Of a stretch of DNA of 64,000 bases, positions 7,555 through 15,897 are shown piece by piece (positions within the stretch are counted from its first letter, which is position 1; the number at the start of each line of letters is the position of its first letter). The position numbers were made by a program, and so were the translations under genes. The notes under the pieces were generated by a model. It was not told the DNA's origin. It searched no databases and saw only the letters and a list, made by a program, of their open reading frames with translations. Source of the DNA: Pseudomonas sp. CROZ-RG-20F-R04-15 (lineage in GTDB: Bacteria > Pseudomonadota > Gammaproteobacteria > Pseudomonadales > Pseudomonadaceae); assembly GCF_022662375.1 (NCBI RefSeq), contig NZ_JAKNQL010000014.1:1-64000 (forward strand), written 5' to 3'.

Positions 7555-9102
7555 ATGCCAATCGCTCCTCCCATCCCGCGCCTGCAATTGCGCCATATCA
7601 GCAAACGCTACCCCGGCTGTCTGGCCAATGACGCCATCGACCTGAGCATCGCGCCGGGAGAAATCCATGCCCTGCTTGGTGAAAACGGTGCGGGCAAAAG
7701 CACGTTAATGAAGATCATCTACGGCGTCACCCAGGCCGATTCGGGCGAGATGCTCTGGCAGGGCCAACGGGTCAATATCCGCAACCCGGCACAGGCGCGG
7801 CAGCTGGGCATCGGCATGGTGTTCCAGCATTTCTCCCTGTTCGAAACCCTCAGCGTGGCGCAGAACATTGCGCTGGCGATGGGCGCTGCGGCCGGACCAC
7901 CAAAACAACTGGAGCCAAAAATTCGCGAAGTGTCGTGCCGCTACGGTATGGCGCTGGAGCCAGAGCGACTTGTCCACAGCCTGTCGATCGGCGAGCGGCA
8001 GCGCGTGGAAATCATTCGTTGCCTGATGCAGGACATTCGTCTGCTGATTCTCGACGAACCAACCTCGGTGCTGACGCCGCAAGAGGCCGACGAATTGTTC
8101 ATCACCCTGCGCCGTCTCGCCGCCGAGGGTTGCAGCATTCTGTTTATCAGCCACAAACTCGGCGAGGTTCGGGCGTTGTGTCACAGCGCGACAGTTTTGC
8201 GCGGAGGGCGAGTCGCCGGTCATTGCCGGCCGGCTGAATGTTCGGATCAGCAATTGGCGCAGTTGATGGTCGGCGAAGCGGCGGCGTTGATTGGCGACTA
8301 TCCAAAGGTCAGCGGCGGCGCGACGTTTTTGCAGGTGAACGGCTTGAGCTGGCACAATCTGGACCCGTTTGGCTGCTCGCTGAAAGACATCAACCTGCAA
8401 GTGCGCAGCGGTGAAATCGTCGGCATCGCCGGGGTCGCCGGTAATGGTCAGGATGAGTTGCTGGCCCTGCTCAGTGGCGAGCAAAACCTACCCCGCGTCG
8501 AAGCTGCGACCATTCGACTCGCCGAGCAAAACGTCGCCGATTTACGCCCGGATGCGCGACGCAAACTGGGCTTGGCGTTCGTGCCGGCTGAGCGTCTCGG
8601 CCATGGTGCGGTGCCCGAATTGAGCCTGGCGGACAACGCCCTGCTAACTGCTTTCCAGCAAGGCTTGGTCAGCCACGGTTTGATCGAACGCGGCAAAGTC
8701 GAAGTCCTTGCCGAGCAAATCATTCAACGTTTCGGGGTGAAAACCCCGGGCACGCAAACCGCCGCGCGTAGTTTGTCCGGCGGTAACCTGCAGAAATTCA
8801 TCCTCGGCCGGGAGATCCTCCAGCAACCGAAACTGCTGATCGCCGCGCACCCGACCTGGGGTGTCGACGTCGGTGCCGCCGCGACTATCCACCGAGCCTT
8901 GATCGCGTTGCGCGATGCCGGCGCGGCGATTCTGGTGATTTCCGAAGACCTCGACGAACTGTTCCAGATCAGCGACCGCCTCGGCGCATTGTGCGGCGGG
9001 CGTCTGTCGGCGCTACACAACACCAGCGATACGCAACTCAGCGACGTCGGTGGCTGGATGGCCGGCCAGTTCGACAACCCACCTTCAGCCGCCACGGTTT
9101 AA
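7555..9102 (+). CDS. Nucleoside-type ABC transporter, double ATPase subunit
   Basis: A 515-residue protein with two tandem nucleotide-binding domains. The first (about residues 8-235) has a standard Walker A (GENGAGKST), signature LSIGERQRVEI and Walker B (LLILDEPTSVL). The second (about 255-505) has a degenerate Walker A (VAGNGQDE) and signature LSGGNLQKFI, the pattern typical of sugar and BMP-type nucleoside importers. Two permease genes follow with short or overlapping junctions, and a BMP binding protein lies at 15898. Nearby purine deaminases point to purine nucleosides or bases as substrate. The ribosome-binding site before ATG 7555 is weak. Confidence 0.9.
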   Translation: MPIAPPIPRLQLRHISKRYPGCLANDAIDLSIAPGEIHALLGENGAGKSTLMKIIYGVTQADSGEMLWQGQRVNIRNPAQARQLGIGMVFQHFSLFETLSVAQNIALAMGAAAGPPKQLEPKIREVSCRYGMALEPERLVHSLSIGERQRVEIIRCLMQDIRLLILDEPTSVLTPQEADELFITLRRLAAEGCSILFISHKLGEVRALCHSATVLRGGRVAGHCRPAECSDQQLAQLMVGEAAALIGDYPKVSGGATFLQVNGLSWHNLDPFGCSLKDINLQVRSGEIVGIAGVAGNGQDELLALLSGEQNLPRVEAATIRLAEQNVADLRPDARRKLGLAFVPAERLGHGAVPELSLADNALLTAFQQGLVSHGLIERGKVEVLAEQIIQRFGVKTPGTQTAARSLSGGNLQKFILGREILQQPKLLIAAHPTWGVDVGAAATIHRALIALRDAGAAILVISEDLDELFQISDRLGALCGGRLSALHNTSDTQLSDVGGWMAGQFDNPPSAATV

Positions 9103-9115
9103 CGGAGTTTTCCAC

Positions 9116-10222
9116 ATGCTGCTTTCCCTCGAACCCCGTGGCCAGCAATCGCGCTTGATGCTGTGGTGCTCGCCGTTATTGGCGGCGGCGCTGACGCTCG
9201 GTTGCGGTTCGCTGTTGTTTATCGCCCTGGGCCATGACCCGTTGCAAACCTTGCATACGCTGCTGATCGCGCCGGTCAGCGACTTGTATGGCGTCTCCGA
9301 ATTACTGGTCAAAGCGCTGCCGATTCTGCTTTGCGCACTGGGTCTGGCGGTGGCGTATCAGGCGCGGATCTGGAATATCGGCGCCGAAGGGCAACTGCTC
9401 CTCGGCGCGCTCGCCGGCAGTGCCCTGGCGGTGAACATCATCGACATGCAAAGTCGTTGGGCGCTGGTGCTGATTCTGCTCACCGGCACCCTCGCCGGCG
9501 CGGCGTGGGCCGGGCTCACCGCGTGGTTGCGCACCCGCTTCAATGCCAACGAAATCCTCACCAGCATCATGCTCAACTACATCGCACTGAACCTGTTGCT
9601 GTTCTGCGTGCACGGGCCGCTGAAAGATCCCGCCGGGTTCAATTTTCCCGAATCGGCAATGTTCGGCGACGCCAGCCGTTTGCCGCTGTTGATAGAAGAT
9701 GGCCGCGTGCATGCCGGGGTGTATTTCGCCCTGCTCGCGCTGGTTGCGGTGTGGGTGTTGCTGCAGAAAAGTTTTGTCGGTTTCCAGATCAAAGTGCTTG
9801 GGCTGGACAAGCGTGCGGCGGGGTTTGTCGGTTTTCGCGAGAAGCGGCTGATCTGGCTGGCACTGTTGATCAGCGGCGGTTTGGCCGGGCTCGCCGGCGT
9901 CTGCGAAGTCACCGGGCCGATTGGTCAATTGGTGCCGCAGGTTTCGCCGGGTTATGGCTATGCGGCAATCACCGTGGCGTTTCTTGGGCGTTTGAATCCA
10001 ATCGGGATTCTGTTTTCAAGTCTGTTGATGGCGCTGCTGTACATCGGCGGCGAGAGTGCACAAATGACCTTGAATTTGCCGCAGGCGATCACCCAGTTGT
10101 TTCAGGGAATGATGCTGTTTTTCCTGCTCGCCTGTGACGTGCTGATTCTCTATCGGCCACGCCTGAACCTGCGCTGGGTGAAGCGCACTTCGACCACTGC
10201 CGTAACCGCCGGAGCGCTGTGA
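9116..10222 (+). CDS. Nucleoside-type ABC transporter permease 1
   Basis: A 368-residue inner-membrane permease of the branched-chain/BMP (NupB-like) class with about ten hydrophobic segments and the conserved core EGQLLLGALAGS and ANEILTSIMLNYIA. ATG 9116 follows CGGAG and sits 13 bp after the ATPase stop codon. An upstream in-frame ATG at 9050 overlaps the ATPase gene and would add a non-family N terminus. It pairs with the next gene to form the transmembrane heterodimer. Confidence 0.9.
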   Translation: MLLSLEPRGQQSRLMLWCSPLLAAALTLGCGSLLFIALGHDPLQTLHTLLIAPVSDLYGVSELLVKALPILLCALGLAVAYQARIWNIGAEGQLLLGALAGSALAVNIIDMQSRWALVLILLTGTLAGAAWAGLTAWLRTRFNANEILTSIMLNYIALNLLLFCVHGPLKDPAGFNFPESAMFGDASRLPLLIEDGRVHAGVYFALLALVAVWVLLQKSFVGFQIKVLGLDKRAAGFVGFREKRLIWLALLISGGLAGLAGVCEVTGPIGQLVPQVSPGYGYAAITVAFLGRLNPIGILFSSLLMALLYIGGESAQMTLNLPQAITQLFQGMMLFFLLACDVLILYRPRLNLRWVKRTSTTAVTAGAL

Positions 10223-11148
10223 TGGATATCGATCTGTTGAGCAATATTTTCTACGCCATGGTGCGTTGCGGCACGCCGCTGTTGCTGGTGGCGCTGGGTG
10301 AACTGATCTGCGAGAAGAGCGGCGTGCTCAACCTCGGCCAGGAAGGGATGATGCTGTTTGGCGCGGTGATCGGTTTTATCGTCGCGCTTAACAGCGGCAA
10401 CCTGTGGCTTGGCGTGTTGTTGGCGATGCTTGCCGGCATGTTGCTGTCGTCACTGTTTGCGCTGGTGGCGTTGGTGTTCAACGCCAATCAGGTGGCGACC
10501 GGGTTGGCGCTGACGATTTTCGGCGTCGGGCTGTCGACCTTTGTCGGGGCGGCTTGGGTGGGTAAACCGCTGGCGGGTTTTGAGCCGTTGGCGATTCCTT
10601 ATCTGAGTGACATTCCGCTGATCGGGCGGATGCTGTTCGCGCAAGATTTGCTGGTGTATCTGTCGTTCGCGCTGTTTGCGCTGGTGGCGTGGGTGATCGT
10701 CAAAAGTCGTGTCGGGTTGATTATTCAGGCGGTCGGGGAAAACCCGGATGCGGCCAGTGCGATGGGGTTGCCGGTGTTGACTGTACGTACCTTGGCGGTG
10801 CTGTTTGGCGGGGCGATGGCCGGGTTGGCCGGGGCGTATCTGTCGTTGGCGTACACACCGATGTGGGCGGAGAACATGACTGCCGGGCGCGGCTGGATCG
10901 CGTTGGCGCTGGTGGTGTTTGCCAGTTGGCGGGTGTGGCGGTTGTTGCTCGGGGCGTATCTGTTTGGCCTCGCCAGCATCCTGCACCTGGTGGCGCAGGG
11001 ATTGGGGTTGGCGATTCCGTCGAGTCTGCTGGCGATGCTGCCGTATGTGGCGACGATTGTGGTGTTGGTGTTGTTGTCGCGCGATGCGTTGCGGACGCGG
11101 TTGTATGCGCCGGTTTCGTTGGGGCAGCCTTGGCAGGCGGGACATTAA
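10222..11148 (+). CDS. Nucleoside-type ABC transporter permease 2
   Basis: A 308-residue inner-membrane permease (NupC-like) with family sequence GELICEKSGVLNLGQEGMML near the N terminus and FNANQVATGLALTIFGVGLS in the middle. Its ATG overlaps the TGA of permease 1 (TGATG), a sign of translational coupling; a GTG three bases earlier is an alternative start. With the ATPase, permease 1 and a BMP-family binding protein it makes a complete importer, probably for purine nucleosides. Confidence 0.9.
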   Translation: MDIDLLSNIFYAMVRCGTPLLLVALGELICEKSGVLNLGQEGMMLFGAVIGFIVALNSGNLWLGVLLAMLAGMLLSSLFALVALVFNANQVATGLALTIFGVGLSTFVGAAWVGKPLAGFEPLAIPYLSDIPLIGRMLFAQDLLVYLSFALFALVAWVIVKSRVGLIIQAVGENPDAASAMGLPVLTVRTLAVLFGGAMAGLAGAYLSLAYTPMWAENMTAGRGWIALALVVFASWRVWRLLLGAYLFGLASILHLVAQGLGLAIPSSLLAMLPYVATIVVLVLLSRDALRTRLYAPVSLGQPWQAGH

Positions 11149-11167
11149 GAGGTGAACTCACTGGCCT

Positions 11168-11242
11168 CTTCGCGAGCAAGCTCGCTCCCACAGTTGACCG
11201 AGTTCACTCAGACTCCCTGTGGGAGCGAGCTTGCTCGCGAAG
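11168..11242. repeat. REP hairpin pair
   Basis: Two inverted copies of the Pseudomonas REP core (GCGAGCAAGCTCGCTCCCAC and its complement) face each other across about 25 bp. The right-hand copy lies inside the 3' end of the minus-strand gene 11208-11624, so it is translated. Confidence 0.9.
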
Positions 11243-11624
11243 GCGTCCGCACAGGCAACACCTGAGCAATGCCCCACGCTAACTCGAAGACCAGGAAAAC
11301 CAGCAGGATCGAACTGGCACCGTGGAGCAAGGCATACGCCTGCCAAGCCGCAAACAAAAATCTGGCCACCGCGTCATACCGTCCATAAAGCGCCTGCGGA
11401 TCACGAATCCGCAGCACCGCCCAAACACACACCACTGACCCCAACAGATTCGCCATCAACATATGCACAGGCTGAAACGCCGGCAGTTCGCCGGGTAAAT
11501 TCAGCGCGGTCAAAAAACCATGCAAAGCGGCAAAACTCCAAGGCGTGGCAAACGCCGCCGTGACGATCAAGTCATACCAGGCGCTGCCGCGCACCACGTT
11601 GCGATACTGCGTCGAAGTCCACAT
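11208..11624 (-). CDS. Small membrane protein of unknown function
   Basis: A 138-residue protein with about four hydrophobic stretches (AWYDLIVTAAFATPWSFAAL; PVHMLMANLLGSVVCVWAVL; FLFAAWQAYALLHGAS; ILLVFLVFELAWGIAQVL). I recognise no named family with confidence. The last residues (about SRASSLPQGV) are encoded by a REP element, so the natural end may once have been different. ATG 11624 has AAGGA upstream; a longer frame to 11687 would read through the MerR-type promoter. It diverges from a MerR-family gene and is preceded by a long-spacer promoter with a central dyad, so it is probably that regulator's target. Confidence 0.7.
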   Translation of the reverse strand: MWTSTQYRNVVRGSAWYDLIVTAAFATPWSFAALHGFLTALNLPGELPAFQPVHMLMANLLGSVVCVWAVLRIRDPQALYGRYDAVARFLFAAWQAYALLHGASSILLVFLVFELAWGIAQVLPVRTPSRASSLPQGV

Positions 11625-11656
11625 CGTCCTTGCTCCAAAAATTGAGGGAGCGAGCA

Positions 11657-11687
11657 CGGTAAAGCCTGGAGTATGCTCCAGCGTCAA
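11657..11687 (-). promoter_or_regulatory. MerR-type promoter and operator
   Basis: Read on the minus strand: -35 TTGACG (11682-11687), then a 19-20 bp spacer containing the dyad CTGGAG-CATA-CTCCAG (11666-11681), then a weak -10 (TTACCG or TACCGT). A long spacer with a centred dyad is the hallmark of promoters activated by MerR-family proteins. It fires toward the membrane protein gene 11208-11624, and the adjacent MerR gene diverges. Confidence 0.65.
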
Positions 11688-11707
11688 CAGCTGTTTTGAG
11701 AGCCAGC

Positions 11708-12058
11708 ATGCGTATCGGTGAATTAGCCCAGGCCAGCGCCGTCAGCCGTGACACTTTGCGTTTCTATGAGCAACGCGGGTTGATTGCGGCGCAACGCAGT
11801 GCCAACGGTTATCGCGACTATCCGCCGGAAATGCTGCAACTGGTGCTCTATATCAAAACGGCGCAACGCCTGGGTTTTACCCTCGGCGAGATTGGTAACA
11901 GTGTCGCGGCGCTGTGGAACGCGCCCGATCCGGACAGCGCCGTGGCGCAGTTGCTGCGCGACAAACTGCAACTGATCGAAACCCGCATGAGCGAACTCGA
12001 CGCGTTGCGTCAGGAGCTGCAACTTCGGCTCGGTCAGGCCTGTCCATTGAATCCATGA
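11708..12058 (+). CDS. MerR-family transcriptional regulator
   Basis: A 116-residue regulator. The N-terminal winged helix (MRIGELAQASAVSRDTLRFY, then EQRGLI) is typical; a helical dimerisation region follows. There is one cysteine near the C terminus (GQACPLNP) and no metal-binding loop like that of CueR, so it is more likely to sense an organic or redox signal. ATG 11708 was chosen over an upstream TTG at 11696 because the family N terminus begins there. A short-chain dehydrogenase gene follows 25 bp downstream, and the probable operator lies in the divergent spacer. Confidence 0.85.
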   Translation: MRIGELAQASAVSRDTLRFYEQRGLIAAQRSANGYRDYPPEMLQLVLYIKTAQRLGFTLGEIGNSVAALWNAPDPDSAVAQLLRDKLQLIETRMSELDALRQELQLRLGQACPLNP

Positions 12059-12083
12059 TCCTCATTCATCAAGGAAGCCCATC

Positions 12084-12767
12084 ATGTCTGCAAAAAACGC
12101 ACTGATCATCGGCGCCTCCCGGGGCCTTGGCCTCGGTCTGGTGAAAACCCTGCTGGCCGACGGCTGGCAAGTCACCGCCACCGTGCGCAATCCTGCCAAT
12201 GCTCAGGCGCTGGAAGCGCTGGGCAAGGTGCGGATCGAGAAGCTCGACATGGACGATCAGCAAGCGGTCATTGCTCTGAGCCAACAGCTCAAGGGCGAAA
12301 CCTTCGACCTGCTGTTCGTCAACGCCGGGGTCAAAGGCCCGGCCGATCAGACCCCGGGCGGCGCGACACTGGCTGAAGTCGGTCAGCTGTTTTTCACCAA
12401 CGCGGTGGCGCCGATCAATCTGGCCCAGCGTTTTGCCGGGCAGATTCGCGACGGCAGCGGCGTGCTGGCGTTCATGAGTTCCGGGCTGGGCAGCGTGACG
12501 GTGGCGGATGCGCCGGAGCTGGCGCTGTACAAGGCCAGCAAGGCTGCGCTGAATTCGATGACCAACAGTTTTGTCACGCAATTGGGCGAGCAGAAGATGA
12601 CGGTGCTGTCGCTGCATCCGGGTTGGGTGAAAACCGACATGGGCGGTGAAGGGGCTGACCTTGACGTGGAAACCAGCACCCGTGGGCTGGTGGATCAGGT
12701 GAACGCGTATGCCAGCAAGGGCGGGCATCACTTCATCAACTACAAGGGTGAAACGATTCCCTGGTAA
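12084..12767 (+). CDS. Short-chain dehydrogenase/reductase
   Basis: A 227-residue SDR oxidoreductase. The N-terminal cofactor motif is GASRGLGLG (about residues 10-18), the NAG motif is FVNAGVKG, and the catalytic pair is YKASK with an upstream serine in FMSSGLG. ATG 12084 follows AAGGAAG. It lies 25 bp after the MerR gene and is probably co-transcribed, so it may detoxify or modify whatever that regulator senses. The substrate is unknown. Confidence 0.87.
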   Translation: MSAKNALIIGASRGLGLGLVKTLLADGWQVTATVRNPANAQALEALGKVRIEKLDMDDQQAVIALSQQLKGETFDLLFVNAGVKGPADQTPGGATLAEVGQLFFTNAVAPINLAQRFAGQIRDGSGVLAFMSSGLGSVTVADAPELALYKASKAALNSMTNSFVTQLGEQKMTVLSLHPGWVKTDMGGEGADLDVETSTRGLVDQVNAYASKGGHHFINYKGETIPW

Positions 12768-12784
12768 ACACTGAAGATCCCTAA

Positions 12785-12872
12785 GTGGGAGCGAGCCTGC
12801 TCGCGAATGCGCTGTGTCAGACAATGAATGTATCGACTGATACGACGCTTTCGCGAGCAGGCTCGCTCCCAC
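12785..12872. repeat. REP hairpin pair
   Basis: Two inverted REP cores (12785-12807 and 12850-12872; GTGGGAGCGAGCCTGCTCGC and complement) flank about 42 bp between the dehydrogenase and the 8-oxoguanine deaminase genes. Confidence 0.92.
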
Positions 12873-13023
12873 AAGGGTTGTGTGGTGAATGGTCGGGTTG
12901 GGCTTGCCCGATGCGGCGTTTTGTTTGAAACTGCGCACCTCGTCCTCGCGGCGACCCTGGATCAGCAGACAGGGCATCACTGAGCTGGCAACCCTGAACC
13001 CCATTTTCAGAGGAGCCGGCAAC

Positions 13024-14382
13024 ATGCCCGCGACCCGTACCTGGTTAAAAAATCCCCTCGCCATTTTCACCTCCAATGAGCTCGATGCCCGTGGTGGTCT
13101 TGTTGTGCAAGACGGTGTCATCGTCGAAGTGCTTGCCGCTGGCCAGCAGCCGTCGGCGCCGTGCAATGCAGTGTTCGATGCCCGCGAGCATGTGATCCTG
13201 CCGGGCCTGATCAACACCCATCACCATTTCTATCAAACCCTGACTCGCGCTTGGGCGCCGGTGGTCAATCAGCCGTTGTTTCCGTGGCTGAAAACCCTGT
13301 ATCCGGTATGGGCGCGACTGACACCGGAGAAACTCGCGCTCGCCACCAAAGTCGCTCTGGCCGAGCTGTTGCTGTCGGGTTGCACCACCGCTGCCGACCA
13401 TCACTACCTGTTCCCGGACGGTCTGGAAAACGCTATCGACGTACAAGTCGAAAGCGTCCGAGAACTGGGCATGCGCGCCATGCTCACTCGCGGTTCGATG
13501 AGCCTCGGCGAGAAGGACGGTGGCCTGCCGCCGCAGCAGACCGTGCAGGAAGGTCAGGTGATTCTCGACGACAGCCAGCGCCTGATTCACGAGTACCACG
13601 AGCGTGGCGACGGCGCGCAGATCCAGATCGCGCTGGCACCATGCTCGCCGTTCTCGGTGACCCCGGAAATCATGTCGGCCAGCGCCGAACTGGCGAACAA
13701 GCTCGACGTGCGTCTGCACACGCACCTCGCCGAAACACTCGACGAAGAAGATTTCTGCCTGCAGCGTTTCGGCCTGCGCACTGTCGATTATCTCGACAGC
13801 GTCGGCTGGCTCGGCCCGCGCACCTGGCTGGCCCACGGCATCCATTTCAACCCGGACGAAATCGCTCGTCTCGGTCAGGCGGGTACCGGCATCTGCCATT
13901 GCCCGAGTTCGAACATGCGTCTGGCTTCCGGCATCTGCCCGAGTATCGATCTGACTGACGCGGGTGCGTTGTTTGGTCTGGGGGTTGACGGTTCGGCGTC
14001 CAACGATGCGTCGAACATGATTCTCGAAGCGCGTCAGGCGCTGTACATCCAGCGCCTGCGTTACGGCGCCGAGAAGATCACCCCGGAGCGCGTGCTGGGC
14101 TGGGCGACCAAGGGTTCGGCGAGCCTGTTGGGCCGTACCGATATCGGTGAGATTGCCGTGGGCAAGCAGGCGGATCTGGCGTTGTTCAAGCTCGATGAGC
14201 TGCGTTTCTCGGGCAGTCATGATCCGATTTCGGCGCTGCTGTTGTGCGGCGCGGATCGTGCGGATCGGGTGATGATTGCTGGCAAGTGGCGTGTGGTCGA
14301 TGGCCAGGTTGAAGGCCTGGATCTGAAAGGCCTGATCGCCGATCACAGCCAGGCGGCTCGCCAACTGATCGCCGGTACCTGA
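13024..14382 (+). CDS. 8-oxoguanine deaminase
   Basis: A 452-residue amidohydrolase that converts 8-oxoguanine to urate and ammonia; the P. aeruginosa counterpart (PA0142) has this known activity. The metal-binding HxH is in NTHHHFYQT (His66/His68). Further metal or active-site residues appear in LHTHLAET, in LAHGIHFN and in the Asp of GLGVDGSASND. ATG 13024 follows AGAGGAG; the frame extends upstream to 12889 but without a start site. The urate product would meet the NCS2 permease and purine enzymes nearby. A related guanine or cytosine-type deaminase activity cannot be excluded from sequence alone. Confidence 0.88.
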   Translation: MPATRTWLKNPLAIFTSNELDARGGLVVQDGVIVEVLAAGQQPSAPCNAVFDAREHVILPGLINTHHHFYQTLTRAWAPVVNQPLFPWLKTLYPVWARLTPEKLALATKVALAELLLSGCTTAADHHYLFPDGLENAIDVQVESVRELGMRAMLTRGSMSLGEKDGGLPPQQTVQEGQVILDDSQRLIHEYHERGDGAQIQIALAPCSPFSVTPEIMSASAELANKLDVRLHTHLAETLDEEDFCLQRFGLRTVDYLDSVGWLGPRTWLAHGIHFNPDEIARLGQAGTGICHCPSSNMRLASGICPSIDLTDAGALFGLGVDGSASNDASNMILEARQALYIQRLRYGAEKITPERVLGWATKGSASLLGRTDIGEIAVGKQADLALFKLDELRFSGSHDPISALLLCGADRADRVMIAGKWRVVDGQVEGLDLKGLIADHSQAARQLIAGT

Positions 14383-14405
14383 TTCACCGCCGTTCAAAAC
14401 TGTCT

Positions 14406-14512
14406 GATCGTTCCCACGCTCTGCGTGGGAATGCATCTCGGGACGCTCCGCGTCCCAGCAGCGGACGCAGAGCGTCCATGGCGGCATTCCCACGCGGAGC
14501 GTGGGAACGATC
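14406..14512. repeat. Long inverted repeat, GATCGTTCCCACGC type
   Basis: A 107-bp element with outer inverted arms GATCGTTCCCACGC and GCGTGGGAACGATC and inner arms GGACGC../GCGTCC. A near-identical copy lies at 16985-17095. It is a known kind of dispersed Pseudomonas repeat. It sits between the convergent deaminase and chaA genes and could act as a bidirectional terminator. Confidence 0.85.
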
Positions 14513-14516
14513 AAGA

Positions 14517-15608
14517 TCAAAGGCCTAGCAGGGACAGCATGATGAACGTCGCAAACAGTACGAAGTGAGTCATGCCTTCGATGGCATTGGTCTCACCGTC
14601 ATTGAGGTTGATCGCACTAACAATCAACGTCAGGAAAATCATCACCGTCTGCACCGGCGTCATCGCCATTTGAAACGGTTGGCCGGTGTAAAGCGCCATC
14701 GCCTCCATCACCGGCACCGTGAGAATCACCGTCGACAATGACGCGCCCATCGCAATGTTCACCACCGATTGCATGCGGTTGGCCAACGCTGCACGCAACG
14801 CGGTCAGAATCTCCGGTGCGGCGGAAATCGCTGCCACCAGAATCGCTGTGATCACCGGCGGCGCGCCCGTGCCTTCCAGGCCCAGATCGAGGGTTTTCGA
14901 CATCACTTCGGCGAGAGCGCCGATCACCACAATGCCAAACACCAGAATGCCGATCGACAGGCCGATGCCCGGTGCTTTCGCCTGCGCGTCCTGCGGCTCT
15001 TTCTTGCGGCGTTTGTCCGGGTAGCTGTAGCTGAAAAAGTAACTGTGCGGGCCGACCTGCATGCGCAGAAACAGCGCGTAAAGCACCACCATTGCACCGA
15101 TGGTGAACGCCGAATAAATCTTCCAGTTGGCCTCGGGAATAAATTCCGGCACCACCATCGACACGCCCATGGCGGTGAGGATCATCACGCTATAGCTGCG
15201 CGCGGAATCGTCGTTGTACGACTGCTCGCCATGCTTGATCCCGCCCATCAGCGCGGCGAGGCCGAGGATGCCGTTGATGTCGAGCATCACGGCGGAATAG
15301 ATCGTGTCGCGCACCAGCGTGGGCGACGCTTCGTTGCTCATCATGATTGCCAGAATCACCACTTCGACCAGCACGGCCGCCAGCGTGAGGATCATCGTGC
15401 CGTAAGGGTCGCCAACCTTTTCGGCGAGCAGTTCGGCGTGATGGGCGACGCGCATCGAGGCGGCGACGATGAAAGCGATAAGCACCAGACCGGCAGTCAG
15501 CGCGACGATCTGGCCGCTGTGCAACATCCAGTGTTCCAACGGATAGGCGACGCACGCGGCGATGACGGCCAAGAGCAGAAAACTTTCTTGCTTGAGGATC
15601 GAGAGCAT
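14517..15608 (-). CDS. chaA: Calcium:proton antiporter
   Basis: A 363-residue inner-membrane CaCA-superfamily antiporter with about eleven hydrophobic segments in two related halves. The alpha repeats are visible as ALAAVLVEVVILAIMM with nearby acidic residues, and AAISAAPEILTALRAALANR in the second half. It exports Ca2+ (and possibly Na+ or K+) against protons. It is oriented opposite to the purine genes on both sides and seems to be an insert in that block. Confidence 0.88.
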   Translation of the reverse strand: MLSILKQESFLLLAVIAACVAYPLEHWMLHSGQIVALTAGLVLIAFIVAASMRVAHHAELLAEKVGDPYGTMILTLAAVLVEVVILAIMMSNEASPTLVRDTIYSAVMLDINGILGLAALMGGIKHGEQSYNDDSARSYSVMILTAMGVSMVVPEFIPEANWKIYSAFTIGAMVVLYALFLRMQVGPHSYFFSYSYPDKRRKKEPQDAQAKAPGIGLSIGILVFGIVVIGALAEVMSKTLDLGLEGTGAPPVITAILVAAISAAPEILTALRAALANRMQSVVNIAMGASLSTVILTVPVMEAMALYTGQPFQMAMTPVQTVMIFLTLIVSAINLNDGETNAIEGMTHFVLFATFIMLSLLGL

Positions 15609-15741
15609 GGCGGGCCTTTTTTGCCGAAGAGTGCGAATGAGTTACTGACTGCGGGGCGGCGCTAACGTTTCGTTACACCTTAGCGCACCAACGGATAGCG
15701 GGACTTTTGCCTGATGCACTTTTATTGGCCTTGCCGGCCCC

Positions 15742-15806
15742 TTCGCGAGCAAGCTCGCTCCCACTTTGGAATGCAATCCCCTGTGGGAGCGAGCCTGCTC
15801 GCGAAA
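15742..15806. repeat. REP hairpin pair
   Basis: Inverted REP cores at 15742-15764 and 15783-15805 separated by about 18 bp. They lie in the 289-bp gap (15609-15897) between divergent chaA and the BMP binding-protein gene; nothing else clear was seen in that gap. Confidence 0.9.
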
Positions 15807-15897
15807 GCCTTCACACGGTTTCAAACCGGTTTGTTGTCCTGTTGGTCAGCAATTTGCATTGGCCCTGACCACACAAAACCAAATGGAGTTCGAGTTC

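Noticed and set aside
12889..13023. N-terminal extension of 8-oxoguanine deaminase
   Set aside because: The family N terminus and AGAGGAG site place the start at 13024.
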